Both the position numbers and the translations under genes were made by a program. From NCBI GenBank assembly GCA_900618795.1, contig UYJD01000006.1, positions 1,654,519 to 1,718,518 on the forward strand: 64,000 bases of DNA. Reading direction: 5' to 3'. Shown piece by piece: positions 33,179-43,839 of the stretch; within the stretch, counting starts at the first letter, position 1, and every line of letters begins with the position of its first letter. This stretch comes from Cyanodermella asteris (taxonomy: Eukaryota; Ascomycota; Lecanoromycetes; Ostropales; Stictidaceae). Below the pieces are notes generated by a model. That model searched no databases. It was not told where the DNA came from and worked only from the letters and a program-made list of their open reading frames with translations.

Positions 33179-34110
33179 TCAGTAACGAACACCATGGTCC
33201 GCCGGTCTTCGAGCCGGTTCCGGAACCTGGATCGGTAGCGCAAGGCACTCCGACCCCGTGACGGGAGCAGAATCGACATCCACAGTCTTCCGAACCAGAA
33301 TCCCGCCGACCCCCGGTCGAGCGGTTTCGTCTTGCCCGTTCCAGGTTCGGAATCCCGTATCCGGTAGCTCGCTCATCTTCCTACCCGGCGGTACCGGCCT
33401 GTCGTGGCCTATGAGCCTTCGGTCCGTCGACGGAAAAAGCGCTTCGTGGCTGGCTGCGAAACCGAAGCGTCGGGCGTCGGGACTGTCGCTTCTATCGTGG
33501 GTCCCGTCTCGGCGTCCCAGCGCTACCACCTCTGCGTGGTAGCCTGTCGCGGCGAAGAATAGCGCGCGATGAGACCGTCGGCGGGCGGACAGCGAGGAGC
33601 CCCGGCTCAGCCATTGATTGATGCGCACGAAGAGGGGGCGGAGATTCACCAAGCAGGCTGAGCAAAAGTACATGCCCGCTTCGACGACCGTCCAAGCAAG
33701 AAGATCGGAAAGGACCTCTAAACGCCAGAAAAGGTCAGTCTGGGACACTTTTTCCTGCTTCTCCTTTCCCTTCCCGCACGCTTTCGATCGCTGTTGTTGG
33801 TCTTTGCGCGTGCTTACTTAAATGTGTTGTCCGATTCTCGCCCGGCAAAGTCCTCGTAGAAACGACTTGTTCGGACCGTGGAAGCGACGAGTCCGATGCC
33901 GCCGGTCAGAAACACGAAGGCGATGCCGAGCTTGCGTGCTTTTGTGGTTTTGAGTTTGTAGACGGTCTCGATTGGGAGAAGCAGGATAGCCAGATCGGCG
34001 ACGATGTTGGGATAGTTGGCGACTTTGTACCATAGCCACTGATCGATACAGTAGCCTGGCTGATGCTTATTCCACCCGTAGCTGACCAGAAGGCATTGCA
34101 CCTGGTTCAC
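33179..34110 (-). pseudogene. Fungal rhodopsin-like integral membrane protein, 5'-truncated remnant
   Basis: Two blocks match the fungal rhodopsin-like integral membrane family (PF20684). Block 33814-34110 encodes FVNQVQCLLVSYGWNKHQPG, then IDQWLWYKVANYPNIVADL, AILLLPIETVYKL and IAFVFLTGGIGLVASTVR. Block 33179-~33730 encodes LSDLLAWTVVEAGMYFCSAC and LRPLF, then a polar tail with GGILVRKTVDVDS. The first four or so membrane helices are missing: upstream DNA to 34373 has stops and frame changes. At the expected intron after SDNTF the donor GTAAGC leaves a phase that no acceptor nearby fits. I therefore call it a broken gene, although a misjudged splice could rescue the internal join. A second, better preserved member lies at 38795-39885. 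Confidence 0.65.
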
Positions 34111-34734
34111 GAAGCTCGCAGGCCATGATCGCGATTCTCCACACCTTCAACCACGGCCCACAAAACTGCCAAAGCCCCGACAGACGACAAGACGCCCGAA
34201 GCGTGGCGGCTCCCACCTTGATTACACGTCTTCTGTCGAATGGCATCGAGGCTGGCGACTGAAAACTCAATCGAGATTGTGAAGCCCTGCGCGGGCAGCA
34301 CATCCTCGACCCGGTCGCAGCACGGCGACCTACTTGCGTCTCGCCAACACAACGAATGCCAATTGACGTGCATTTTCTCCTACACGATCATCGGACCTTG
34401 ACTCTCAGCTGCAAGACCGTCCATCTTCATCCGCCTGGGATCCGATGACCTTTCGAAGCGCCGCCAGGCCCACCCGCACACCAGTACCGACGAGTGTATG
34501 TATGTACTCCTCTTATCAGCACACCCACTCGAAATGCGAGGGCGATGCAGCCGGCCCATTATTACGCCACGTCTCAACAGAGATTCTTGCCTGCTATCGT
34601 CTCCTTCAATCGCCAGATCTTCTTTGCTTTCCTTCGCTTCGTCTGTACTTGTTTCCGTCACTGCTGCCATCTCTACTCTAACAAGCTCGTTTTCCCAATA
34701 TTCGCCTTCTGTTATTTCCAAGTTCTGGCTCACA
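34111..34734. other. Gap between two gene remnants
   Basis: It separates the 5' edge of the minus-strand rhodopsin-like remnant from the plus-strand transporter fragment. It may hold unrecognisable 5' sequence of the former. No intact gene seen. Confidence 0.45.
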
Positions 34735-35133
34735 ATGACCGATGATATCACTTCCAAGCCGGTCTCAGGCTCGCGCTCTGGTTCAGACGCTGCGACGGCC
34801 TTTGGGCCGGGCGCCGAGCCTGTGGTGAGCCAAAAGGCTGCGTCCCCACCTGGAATCGACGAAAAAGCACCGCCGGCAAACATAGGTCCTTCTCCACCTC
34901 CGGACGGAGGGCTTGCCGCATGGCTTCAATGTGCGAGCGGCTCCGCTATCTTCTTCAACACCTGGGGTCTATCGAGCTCCTTCGGCGTCTTTCAGGCCTA
35001 CTACAGCTCCGGTCAACTCGTCGCTCGACCCGACTCTGACATATCATGGATCGGTACCGTCCAGTCATCATGCATCATGCGGGGCTCGGTTTATTCGGGC
35101 CCTATCTTCGACTGGAATACCTCAACTAGCTGA
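34735..35133 (+). pseudogene. Monocarboxylate-transporter-like MFS protein, 5' fragment
   Basis: The 132 codons match only the N-terminus of fungal monocarboxylate (MCH/MCT-like) permeases: a disordered cytosolic head, then PDGGLAAWLQCASGSAIFFN, TWGLSSSFGVFQAYYSS and SDISWIGTVQSSC. The hallmark is the PDGG-W start of helix 1. Family members have about 400-500 residues and 12 helices; here the frame ends in helix 2 (GPIFDWNTSTS and stop) and no later helices were found in the next 270 bp on any frame. It is therefore a truncated, non-functional copy. Neighbours on both sides are also decayed or accessory genes. Confidence 0.75.
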
Positions 35134-35403
35134 GCTGGAACTGGGGCAGTGATGGTAAGCGGGGCAGCACTCGAAACTCTTTCGAGGCCATATAAACTAA
35201 AGTTGGCAGTAACCTCAATCGACTCAATGATACCGCTGCGAAGAGCTTGCACAAATAGCTTCTCGCGTTGAAAAGTAGTGTCGAATTCACTGTGATACAG
35301 GAATGAATAGGCGGCGCATACGGGAAGTCGGAAGGCCCTTGCATGCTAGTGTTTTACTTGTAAATCTATACATCTGTAGCCTGCTGTATCAATGCTGTCG
35401 AGA

Positions 35404-36420
35404 TCAAGCTCTGAAATGGCCTATGAGTTCGAGATACTGCCCGATTGTATCTTCAACCATCTGAGCGTACGTCTTCATTTTGATCTTGCATCTCCGAAGC
35501 GTGTCAGTGGCGTCGTAAGTGACCAGGAGGCTCGGTTGTCCCCCCTGCCGGAGAACACCGCTTGCAACTGATTGAGGGAAAGCTGCAGCAACGATCCTCC
35601 AAGCGTCGTTATACACTACTGGCTGAGATATTGCAAGGTCGACATTGCTTCCGTTCGGGACGACCTCTTCGCTCAAGGCACAAATGTGCACATTGGCAAC
35701 ATCATCGATATGAGCTGCTCCAGCTAGCCTGGGAGGGAGCAACTGCTCTCCCAACAGAGTCACCAAGAGAAGGCGATTACTCCCCTTCAATACGCTATCT
35801 GCCGTCGCGAATAGATTTGCACCGTGAACGAAGCCGGGAATCACATTGATGATGTCGAAGTGTGGCGCCGGCTGTAGACGGAAAGTATCAATCCAGTTTA
35901 AAGTGAGGATCTTGCTGTATCTGTATGCTGTGAAAAAGTCCAAATCTGCCGCCAAGTCCTCCGCAGATGGGTCTGGCACGCGGCTGCTTGCTGTGATGGG
36001 TGTTTCGGGTGGTGGGTACGGTGTGTTTGCAATAAGTGAAGAAGTGATGACGACTCGCTTCACCGTTGTCGCGGCAAGAGAATCCTGCAGTAGAGTCTGA
36101 GTCCCCTCGACAGCTGGTTCGATTATGTCTTTGACCGGATCATCGGTAGGGAATGGCAGTGGCGAGGCCGTATGAATGACATGAGTGATGTCTTGCAGAG
36201 CCTGCAGGTAAGCACCCTTTGCGACAATATCTGGAACCGTGACGGTCTCGATCGTCGCAGCAAAAGGCTTGATGTGGTCGTTGTTCAACACCTTCTGGGC
36301 CTTTTCTGGCGTGCGTGTTGTGATCCTCACCTTCCAACCTGCATTCAAGGCATCGAGGAGGACCTTGAAGCCGATAAATCCTGTGACGCCAGTGATGAGA
36401 AGGGTACCTCGCGCAGCCAT
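35404..36420 (-). CDS. NAD(P)-dependent extended SDR reductase (dihydroflavonol-4-reductase / Gre2-like)
   Basis: Single-exon, 338-residue cytosolic oxidoreductase of the extended short-chain dehydrogenase family, which reduces ketone or aldehyde groups. The Rossmann motif TGVTGFIG lies at residues 11-18 (TGxxGxxG); ITTRTPEK follows beta-2; HTASPLPF is the family's cofactor loop; ITSSLIAN carries the catalytic Ser; YRYSK (~165) is the catalytic YxxxK; NVIPGFVHG and HIDDVANVH follow. All catalytic residues are present and length is normal, so the gene looks intact, unlike most of its neighbours. Gre2-like and cinnamoyl-CoA-reductase-like enzymes cannot be separated by eye. A role in a small-molecule pathway with the adjoining P450 is possible but unproven. 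Confidence 0.85.
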   Translation of the reverse strand: MAARGTLLITGVTGFIGFKVLLDALNAGWKVRITTRTPEKAQKVLNNDHIKPFAATIETVTVPDIVAKGAYLQALQDITHVIHTASPLPFPTDDPVKDIIEPAVEGTQTLLQDSLAATTVKRVVITSSLIANTPYPPPETPITASSRVPDPSAEDLAADLDFFTAYRYSKILTLNWIDTFRLQPAPHFDIINVIPGFVHGANLFATADSVLKGSNRLLLVTLLGEQLLPPRLAGAAHIDDVANVHICALSEEVVPNGSNVDLAISQPVVYNDAWRIVAAAFPQSVASGVLRQGGQPSLLVTYDATDTLRRCKIKMKTYAQMVEDTIGQYLELIGHFRA

Positions 36421-36902
36421 TGTGATGAGTTCCTTAAATACATACGCCAGGAAATTGGGAGATTCCTTCTGACCTTATGCACCGTCAAAGCAAGCGTAGT
36501 ACACGAAACGTGGGCTGCGTGTGAGGTCGCTACAGCGAAATCCCAACATCCGTGACCCTGCTTCAGGCCACACGGCCTCCAAACAAGCGGCGCATGGCAT
36601 CACTGCCCAAGTCTTCATATCTGATGGTCCCAGGCCGGGCCCACATTGGTTGACCGAGCTGAAGCTGATCCGCTCCGTCGAGGCCTGTTCCACCCTCAAA
36701 CCGTCAAAGAAAGAAAAAATCGCGCATGTATACGTACAGGCCCGCCGGCAGACCATCGACCTCGTGGCCAGCTGAAAAGATCTTCCTTGGTTGGAGGTGA
36801 ATCACCTTAAGCTCAAATCCTAGCTTGTACAATTCCTGAACACTTTAATCTTTCAAGGGCCGAATTTGCTTCTCGTTGCCGTGCTACTTGCGAGATAATA
36901 GC
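36421..36902. other. Intergenic, reductase to P450 relic
   Basis: The 480 bp are divergent between the reductase start and the P450 relic; a shared promoter is possible. No other feature recognised. Confidence 0.45.
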
Positions 36903-38724
36903 ATGCAATCATTTTTCCTGTTTCTGGCCTGCAGCATTTTTGCTCCAATTTCTCCGAGTCCTATTCATCAGATGGCGTGCTCACCTGAGCGCGATACCCG
37001 GTCCTTTCCTTGCCAGTTTTAGTAATCTCTGGAAGGTAAGGGCCGCCTACTATGGTGAAATTCACACAAGGTCCATCGAGGCGCACCGGCGCTACGGACC
37101 TATTGTGCGCATTGGCCTTAATCACGTCTCGTGCGCAAGTACAGAGGCAGCGCAGACAATATATGGTGGTAGAGACGCTTTTGCAAAGGTAGAAAAATTG
37201 ATATACGAGCTGTGGTGCATACAAATCGAACTGACCCGGCTTCAGAGCGACTTCTACAAAGTCACCAGCCCGGTGCACATAGGCAAACCGCTCCTACAGT
37301 TGTTCTCGGCCCAGGACCTAATCTACCATGCAAAGTTGAAGAAGCATACAGCCGCAATATACACAAAGTCCTCAGTTCAGAGATTTGAGCATCATATCGA
37401 TGAATGCTTGCAGATGTTCCTTGGATAAATATATCGTCATTGCAAGTCTGGCACTGCGGCACTTGACATGTCGATGCTACTGCACCTGTATGCCTTCGAC
37501 TCGCTTTGCTCAATCAATGTTTCCAAGAAGTTTGGGTTTCTCGAAACCGGCAAAGATGTCAGCCGACTTATCGCAAAGTCTGACCAGATCATGTCACGTT
37601 TTGGACTGGTTAATACTGCTAGGCTTCATGTTTCGAGCAAATATGCTGACAGTCGCGAATGTGCAGTACTCTCAATCTTCTGTGACGCAGCAAATGAACG
37701 CTTGGCTCAAATGGCTGCAAGGGCTTGACAAGAAGAATCCGCTTTTGGCAGTGAGTGTAATCATTCGCAGACTCAGCGCCGTGCTCTAAAGATCGGCCAG
37801 TACACGATCGCGAACGTTGAAGAGCGGCAAGGAAAGCCTAGCCAAAAGGTCGACATGCTAAGCTCCTTCCTCGCGGTGCATAACGGCGCCCCGGATAAGC
37901 TAGCCTTAAGAGAGGTGATCGGTTCCGTTCACATCAATTTGTCATTCGCTCAATCCGCATCTTAATCGACCAATGCTGACGGAATCCAGAATGGCTGGTC
38001 ACGATGCCGTTGCCACGATTCAGCGGGCTGCCTTTTACTACCTCACGCGCAGTCCAACTGCCACGCTCAGGCTCCAGAAGGAAGTCCGAGTGCTCGCAGC
38101 AGACATGGACCCGGAGCAGCTATTGCGCTTCAAAGACCTGTCCCAGCTCTCTTACCTGTGGGTCGGATTCGACCGGATGACAAATCTAGCTTGCTGGCTT
38201 CTGTAGGGATGCAGTCATTCGCGAGTCAACGCGCATACATCCAAACGTCGGCATGATTCTCGAGCGGGTCGTCCCAAAAGACGGCGCTTGGATCAGCGGC
38301 TTCTACTGCCCAGAAGGCACAATTGTAGGGTGCAACGCCTGGGTTCTGCATTGAGATGAGCAGATCTTCGGCGCCGGCGTGGATGCTTTCAGGCCCGAGA
38401 GGTGGCTCGGGGGCCCAGATGAACAGATTGCCGTGATGAAGCGAAATTTGTTCACTGTGCGTAAACAGCCAACCCCGGTCTGCAATTGTCACTGACGACG
38501 ATCCGTGACAGTTCGGGACGGGACCGCGACAATGCATAGGCAAGAAAGTTGTCTGGCTCCAAATGACGAAGGTCACAGCCGAGTTCTATCGACGGTTCGA
38601 TGCAAGACCGGCAGATCCGAAACGGAAATGGAAAGTTGACGGATCGTGGGCCACGACCCAGACTGACATGGATATGTTCGTCGAATTATCAGGAGATTCT
38701 GCAGATGCCGGAACAACGAGCTGA
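36903..38724 (+). pseudogene. Cytochrome P450 pseudogene
   Basis: Almost the full length of a microsomal-type P450 can be followed. Blocks in order: hydrophobic anchor from the ATG at 36903; AIPGPFLASFSNLWK with HRRYGPIVRIG; an intron after GRDAFAK (acceptor at about 37244); AALDMSMLLHLYAFDSL; MAGHDAVATIQRAAFYYL (I-helix, AGxDT changed to AGHDA); ESTR (ExxR) and FRPERWL; and, after a 57-nt intron, heme loop FGTGPRQCIGK with the Cys ligand. Damage seen: the anchor and body lie in different frames (about 36937), TAA at 37426-37428, a frame change near 37605, and TGA at 38352-38354 (expected Arg, CGA-to-TGA). Introns still have good signals, so decay is recent. Without these lesions it would resemble fungal pisatin-demethylase-type P450s, a loose placement. 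Confidence 0.8.
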
Positions 38725-38794
38725 AGAGGACTCGAATAGCTCATATAGACAATGAGGGGCGTCACTCATGCATCTTGTACTTTCGCAGTAGTGA

Positions 38795-39885
38795 CTAACA
38801 CAGGTCATCGCTTGTCACCCTGGCTCTCATTGTCAGGTCCAGTCCCCCCGTCCCCCCAGCGAAGTCGGCTTTGCCCCGCCGGATTGGTGAACGACTTCCA
38901 ATCTCCCGCGCCCGCAGGCGGGCGTGCATCCAGCCAGAGATTTCTTTCAAGACCGGACCCAGACCGACAAGACAGGCAGCGCAAAAGTACATTCCACACT
39001 CGATCATCGTCCAGGTCAGGAGCTCCGACAGCGATCCTGGTACGTGTCAGCTGCAACTTGTTTCAAGCATAGCGGGACACTTTACCAATAGGGTCCGAGA
39101 AGTCCGCGGTGAAGAACTTATATGTCCGTATAGAGGAGGCAATAAGTCCGATGCTACCGGTCAAGAAAACTATCGCAATACCTGCCTTGCGAAGGGCGGA
39201 AACCTGTATACACCAAACGATATCGATCGGCAGGATCATAATCGCAACATCCGCAATGATATTCGGGATGTTTGACAGTCGCCACCAAATGACAGCGTCG
39301 AAACATCGCCCCCCCCCTTGATGCTTTTGTCCCAGATGTAGGGAAGCGGAATGCATTCAAACTGAGCAGCAACTAGAGTCGCGACACAATTGCCCACAAT
39401 GAAGCCGAGAACTATCCAGCTGAAAATTCTTTGCCGCCGCTGGATGAAGATCCGAAGATAGAGCAGCACGATCGAAGTGCGGGATAGACAGTTTGACGGG
39501 ACGTAGAACCAGGTCAGGAGGTATACCAGCTTCAGAGCAGTTGGGAGCTTTTCGATCACTGTCGCTGTGTGATGGCCTGTGCCACCCAGTGGTATCGATA
39601 CTGCTCATAGGCATTAGCGGCTGAAGCCACGGCCTCGATGATTTAAAGGGCAGGCTGCTCACCTAGACAAACAACTGCAAGCCCCACGAGAAGGAGCCAG
39701 GACAGTGGTAAAACCATGTCATCCCAGCCTCTTCCAGCTTTCGAGAGATGTCGTGCGTACACGCGTAGCACAGATAAGGCTGTTGCAAATACTAAGATGA
39801 TGACTGATGCGGCAACAAGCCCACCGCCATGGTACTCGTCCAAAGCCGCTGGCGAAGTGTTGTTGTTGGCCTCGCGAGGTATCAT
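38795..39885 (-). CDS. Fungal rhodopsin-like integral membrane protein, frame broken at a G9 run
   Basis: Seven-helix-type membrane protein of family PF20684 (function unknown, often near secondary-metabolism genes). Exons 39663-39885, 39086-39600 and 38795-39036; introns of 62 and 49 nt. Blocks: GRGWDDMVLPLSWLLLVGLA, WFYVPSNCLSRTSIVLLYLR, QFECIPLPYIWD, then CFDAVIWWRLSNIPNIIADV, IVFLTGSIGLIASSIRTYKF, and WTMIECGMYFCAACL. The exons sum to 980 nt, one short of a multiple of three. The break is at a run of nine G (minus strand; C9 at 39309-39317): DKSIKGG and CFDAVIWW are in different frames, and one extra G would restore a 326-residue protein. This may be a sequencing or assembly error, a fixed mutation, or slippage. 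It is listed as CDS because everything else is intact. Confidence 0.7.
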
Positions 39886-40783
39886 CCTGTCGACTCGGCT
39901 GCCCAAATGTTGAAGCCACAAAGGATTCTGAAGACGATGGCGCAACAAGTACAACGAGGGAATGCGATGATGTGCTCAATGCTCGAACTGAATGAGGGCT
40001 GTACATATAAACCGCTCAGCCAGCTTGCTCCAGGGAGGTACGGATGGATCAGGGCTCGAATCACTGCCAACAAATAGCACATGAGATGTGCAGACCGCAA
40101 GCAATATCACATACTTATGTGGGTACATCGATGCAAATTGGTGCACATATCGAGAGCTGCGAGTGTGGAATTAGACGCTCATTGGAGTCCATCAGGCCTG
40201 TTTCGTGACCGTTCGCTGCATTATTGCATCAAAAACTCGTAGCCACTGCGATGCTGGCGGCCAGATGACGAATGGAGGAAAGGGCTGCTCATTGGCCTCT
40301 GCACTTCTGCATTCGTCGCACTCTCCGCTGGCGGTCGTCTTCGTGACCGCCAGTAAATCATTTCCCAATACATCGCGAGGCTGAACTCGACCCCGTACAC
40401 AGCCTCAGCTCTCGCACGGCTGGATGCTTTAGGCACTGTTTTCGAACCGACTACTAGCCTTACTTGGTGCATGTCTCAGCCGCGCAAAGATAATTCGGAA
40501 GCGCGCTTTGAACGATAAGAGATCGCCACAATTAGAGTCAGTTAGTGGTTGCATCCTGGTTTGCACAAGGTACTGCGGTTCAAAGTGGTATCAGGCTCCT
40601 TGATGTCGCGTCTGGCTTACGATCACACTCCAAATTTGAGTTCTTTGATCAGCGCGAAGAATCGTGTGCCTGTCATCAGAGACCTTGCGCAGTCAAGCCG
40701 GGATCCTTCTTCGAACGCCAATTTGAGCGCCTGCGCTCATGAACATCAGATAGCTTACTATAAGAGGTACCTAGAGCTGATTC
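39886..40783. other. Intergenic, no gene supported
   Basis: About 0.9 kb. A minus-strand frame at 40221-40472 (83 aa, ATG start) is not similar to anything I recognise and is too short to support. No repeat or RNA gene seen. Confidence 0.45.
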
Positions 40784-41725
40784 CTACACGTCGTACAGAC
40801 GCTCTGCGTTTCCTCTGAAAAAGTTGTCACGAAGTTGCTGGTCTGTTCCGCACCAGTCCAGACACAAGTCCACCCAGGGCCTGATTTCTGTATCCTCAAA
40901 TCTCGTGTGAGGCCAATCGCTAGCAAAGACAGCGGCCCTTCCGTCACGACAAGCCAACAACTCTCTGACCGGCACCTCGAGCTGCTGCCACTCACCCGCC
41001 TCTAGGAAGCGATAAGGAGCACTGACCTTGACAAAAACCTGTTCGCTCGCTAACATGTCTTTGAGTGCAGTCCACGATGCATTGTCGCGGATCTGCGGCC
41101 CGATCAGGGATTTGTCGGGTGATCCCATGTGATCGATGCAGATCTTGGCTTCCAGATCGCCCACGATCTCGCGAAGGACTTGCATGTAGGAAAACTCGGC
41201 GTAGATGTGGATAGCCCACGTCTTGAGAGGCTTAATCACACCATCAATTTTCTCGAGAAAGGCGCGCAGCTCATCGAGGGACGGCTCGGATCCGACTGAC
41301 TTGAGATTGACGCGGACGCCGCGGACGCCGGTCTTGTGCCATTCCTCAAGGGTCTCGAGCTTGATCGTTACGTAGTCAACAACTACCACCCCTCGACCGT
41401 GTCGAGGCGTGACTTGTCCCAGGCACCACAACAAGCAAGAGTTGTCCGTGCCATAAGTTGATGGCTGGACAAATACGAGATTGGGAACCGAGAGTCGGGC
41501 AGCGTTTGTTTGAGCTCCCTCGAGAGTCGACGTGTGAGGTTTGTAGTTGGCGCTGCTCTTGGCCGGAGGAAACATCTCGAGATTTGTGACGTGCATGTGT
41601 GTGTCCCAGGCGCCCGGGGGCACAGCATATTGTGACTTTTGCCGGGTACTCATTGTCGTTGCGGTCTGGTAGATACGTACTGGTACTGAGGAACGAAGGA
41701 GACGAGTATATGGAGAAGCAAACAT
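40784..41725 (-). CDS. Amidohydrolase (2-pyrone-4,6-dicarboxylate-hydrolase-like, PF04909)
   Basis: About 313 residues, one exon, TIM-barrel amidohydrolase superfamily. Landmarks: WDTHMHV (HxH metal ligands on strand 1), VFVQPSTYGTDN, GVRGVRVNL, WAIHIYAEF, ICIDHMGSPD (His of strand 6) and VFASDWPHTRFED (the catalytic Asp of strand 8). The pattern fits LigI-like lactonases and related Amidohydro_2 enzymes that open lactone or anhydride rings in aromatic breakdown; the exact substrate is unknown. The frame extends two codons upstream but only from TTG, so the ATG at 41725 is used. An internal ATG 24 codons later (MSTRQKS) may be the true start, since the first 24 residues look like a possible mitochondrial leader. 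It is divergent from the uL1 gene. Confidence 0.85.
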   Translation of the reverse strand: MFASPYTRLLRSSVPVRIYQTATTMSTRQKSQYAVPPGAWDTHMHVTNLEMFPPAKSSANYKPHTSTLEGAQTNAARLSVPNLVFVQPSTYGTDNSCLLWCLGQVTPRHGRGVVVVDYVTIKLETLEEWHKTGVRGVRVNLKSVGSEPSLDELRAFLEKIDGVIKPLKTWAIHIYAEFSYMQVLREIVGDLEAKICIDHMGSPDKSLIGPQIRDNASWTALKDMLASEQVFVKVSAPYRFLEAGEWQQLEVPVRELLACRDGRAAVFASDWPHTRFEDTEIRPWVDLCLDWCGTDQQLRDNFFRGNAERLYDV

Positions 41726-42358
41726 GATCAAAGTGGAGTTGGAGAGGAGTGTCTGACGAAACTATGGTCGGAGTTGTGGTGTCTCCGTGGACCTCAAACG
41801 AATCCTATTGCGGCGAGTTTCCGAGGCCAAATTCCGGGTAGGCATTCGTGGCCAAGCAGGAAGAGAACAAGCTGAAAACACCGTGCGAAGACACGTTGAA
41901 GTGTTCAATGCACTTGTGAGGATATGCCGCTATCACGAAGCTGCACCTACTCTCTCCGAGTAAAGCCCGAGGACAGGCGTGATGATCACCGCTCGGCCGA
42001 AACCATCCTCGACTAGGTCAATTCATTGGTCGGCGAAGTCTCGAAAGCAAGTTACGCATGCAACTGGAAGGAGACATCGTCTCTGAAGATCGCCTGAACA
42101 GCTTAAATCCCACCAAGAACGCGGTCGGTCCAAAAGCTTGCGTAGGATGCATTCAGTCAGATGGGGTCTTCGGCTCAAAGTCCGGCTCGGACTCGGCTGC
42201 CGGTCGAGAGTTAGGGCAGCCGTCGACTAGCGCCTTGGCACTTCACTGCGGTCAAACTTCGATCGACCAGCGGCAAAAGATCTCTTCCTTGAATCAAGAA
42301 ACCCGCGGCAAAGCCAACACCATAGGACCCCAAAGTTCTCTGGAAGACAGATAGCATC
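41726..42358. other. Divergent promoter, amidohydrolase / uL1
   Basis: The 630 bp between divergent genes. No coding sequence and no element I can name with confidence. Confidence 0.5.
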
Positions 42359-43348
42359 ATGTCGAAGGTACGTCGCGGTTTCTCCAGAACAAAATGAAAC
42401 TTGAAACTAATCGCCCGGCAGATCACTGTCGGTCAGTTACCGCAAACCACTCCCGTGTCTCTCTAGTCGCCTAGCCCTCTGTCTGAAGTTGGCCTTCCAC
42501 TGCGCAATAGCAGCTGAATCGAGGATATGCTTTTGCATTTCCATGAAGCGTGCAACCAGCACACTGGTGGAAGGTCTGCTTCAGATCGCATGGGCAGAAC
42601 CAAAGAGCATGGAATACATAACTTGAAATGCGGACTGAAAATACTGACTCCACATAGCCGGCGTTCGTGGCAACGTCAAGGAACTCCTCGAGTACTCCAC
42701 CGAGACCAAGAAGCGCAACTTCCTCGAGACCGTCGAGCTCCAGATCGGCCTCAAGAACTATGACCCCCAGCGTGACAAGCGTTTCTCCGGAACCGTCAGA
42801 CTGCCGCAAGTTCCCCGCCCAGGCATGAGCATCTGGTAAGTCGAGGGCCCTCACGGTCAACGAATTGCCGACTGACGAGTATCTCTCCCAGCGTCCTCGG
42901 TGACCAGCACGATATCGATCGTGCCAAGCACCACGGCGTCGACGCCATGTCTTCGGACGATTTGAAGAAGCTCAACAAGAACAAGAAGCTGATCAAGAAG
43001 CTCGCACGCAAGTACGATGCCTTTGTCGCCTCGGACGCCCTCATCAAGCAGATCCCGCGTCTCCTGGGTCCCGGTCTGTCCAAGGCCGGTAAGTTCCCGA
43101 CCCCGGTCTCTCACAACGAGGATCTCGCCGCCAAGATCACAGAGGTCAAGTCCACCATCAAGTTCCAGTTGAAGAAGGTGCTCTGCATGGGCGTTGCTGT
43201 CGGCAACGTCGAGATGAGCGAGGAGGAGCTGGTTGGAAACACCATGTTGGCCATCAACTACCTTGTCTCTTTGTTGAAGAAGGGCTGGCAGAACGTTGGC
43301 TCGCTCACCCTGAAGGCTACCATGAGCCCTCCCAAGCGTCTTTACTAG
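42359..43348 (+). CDS. rpl1: 60S ribosomal protein uL1 (L10a)
   Basis: Cytosolic large-subunit protein of the L1 stalk, 217 residues, the normal length. Four exons: 42359-42367 (9 nt: MSK), 42422-42431 (10 nt), 42658-42835 and 42892-43348. They splice to [20 protein letters not shown] and then the family sequence [20 protein letters not shown]. Further marks are [55 protein letters not shown] and [18 protein letters not shown] at the end. The first two exons carry only about six codons between them. Intron 2 (42432-42657, 226 nt) is about four times the usual size. It contains ACCAGCACACTGGT, a 5-bp hairpin, but no clear snoRNA C or D boxes. Expression as a housekeeping ribosomal gene is expected. 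Confidence 0.95.
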
Positions 43349-43839
43349 ATGCTTTGGTGGCTGTTGATTGGTCTGACGTGTGAAGGCGACATGAAGTCAT
43401 GAACCTGATGTTGACATGCCGAGCGGCTGTTCTAATGTTGGCAAAATGAAATATCATGCTCCGAATTGACTACGCAATGAATATCGTGATTCGTTAGTTG
43501 TAGACGCTATTGACGGCGATTTTGGGCAATACCAGCTCTAGCTCTATAGTTCCATAATTTCACATGGCTGTATCGTGATCGCTTTTGATACGACAACCCT
43601 TTGACCGCGTGCCTCAAGCTCAAATACCCCACGCAAAGTCATGCCATGATTCTCAAAGCTTTTCCGCCTCACCTGCTTGTCCCAATTCGAAGCCGACTCT
43701 CCCGTCGCGCCGCCAAGTCCCGACACCACCCGGATTCAAAGTCTGCGAGGTCACCGTCATGATCACACTAGCAGCATCACCGACGAAACGGGCAAGCCAC
43801 GCCATAATATTCCGTCCAGCCACAAATATTCCGCGGTCG
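43349..43839. other. Intergenic after uL1
   Basis: It holds the uL1 3' UTR. A plus-strand open frame continuing from 43677 starts with TTG, and the GTACGC at 43938 with the acceptor at 43987 would splice it to a protein-like stretch (YSGFKTLVDVPVNGS). With no ATG and no family, I do not call it. Confidence 0.4.
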
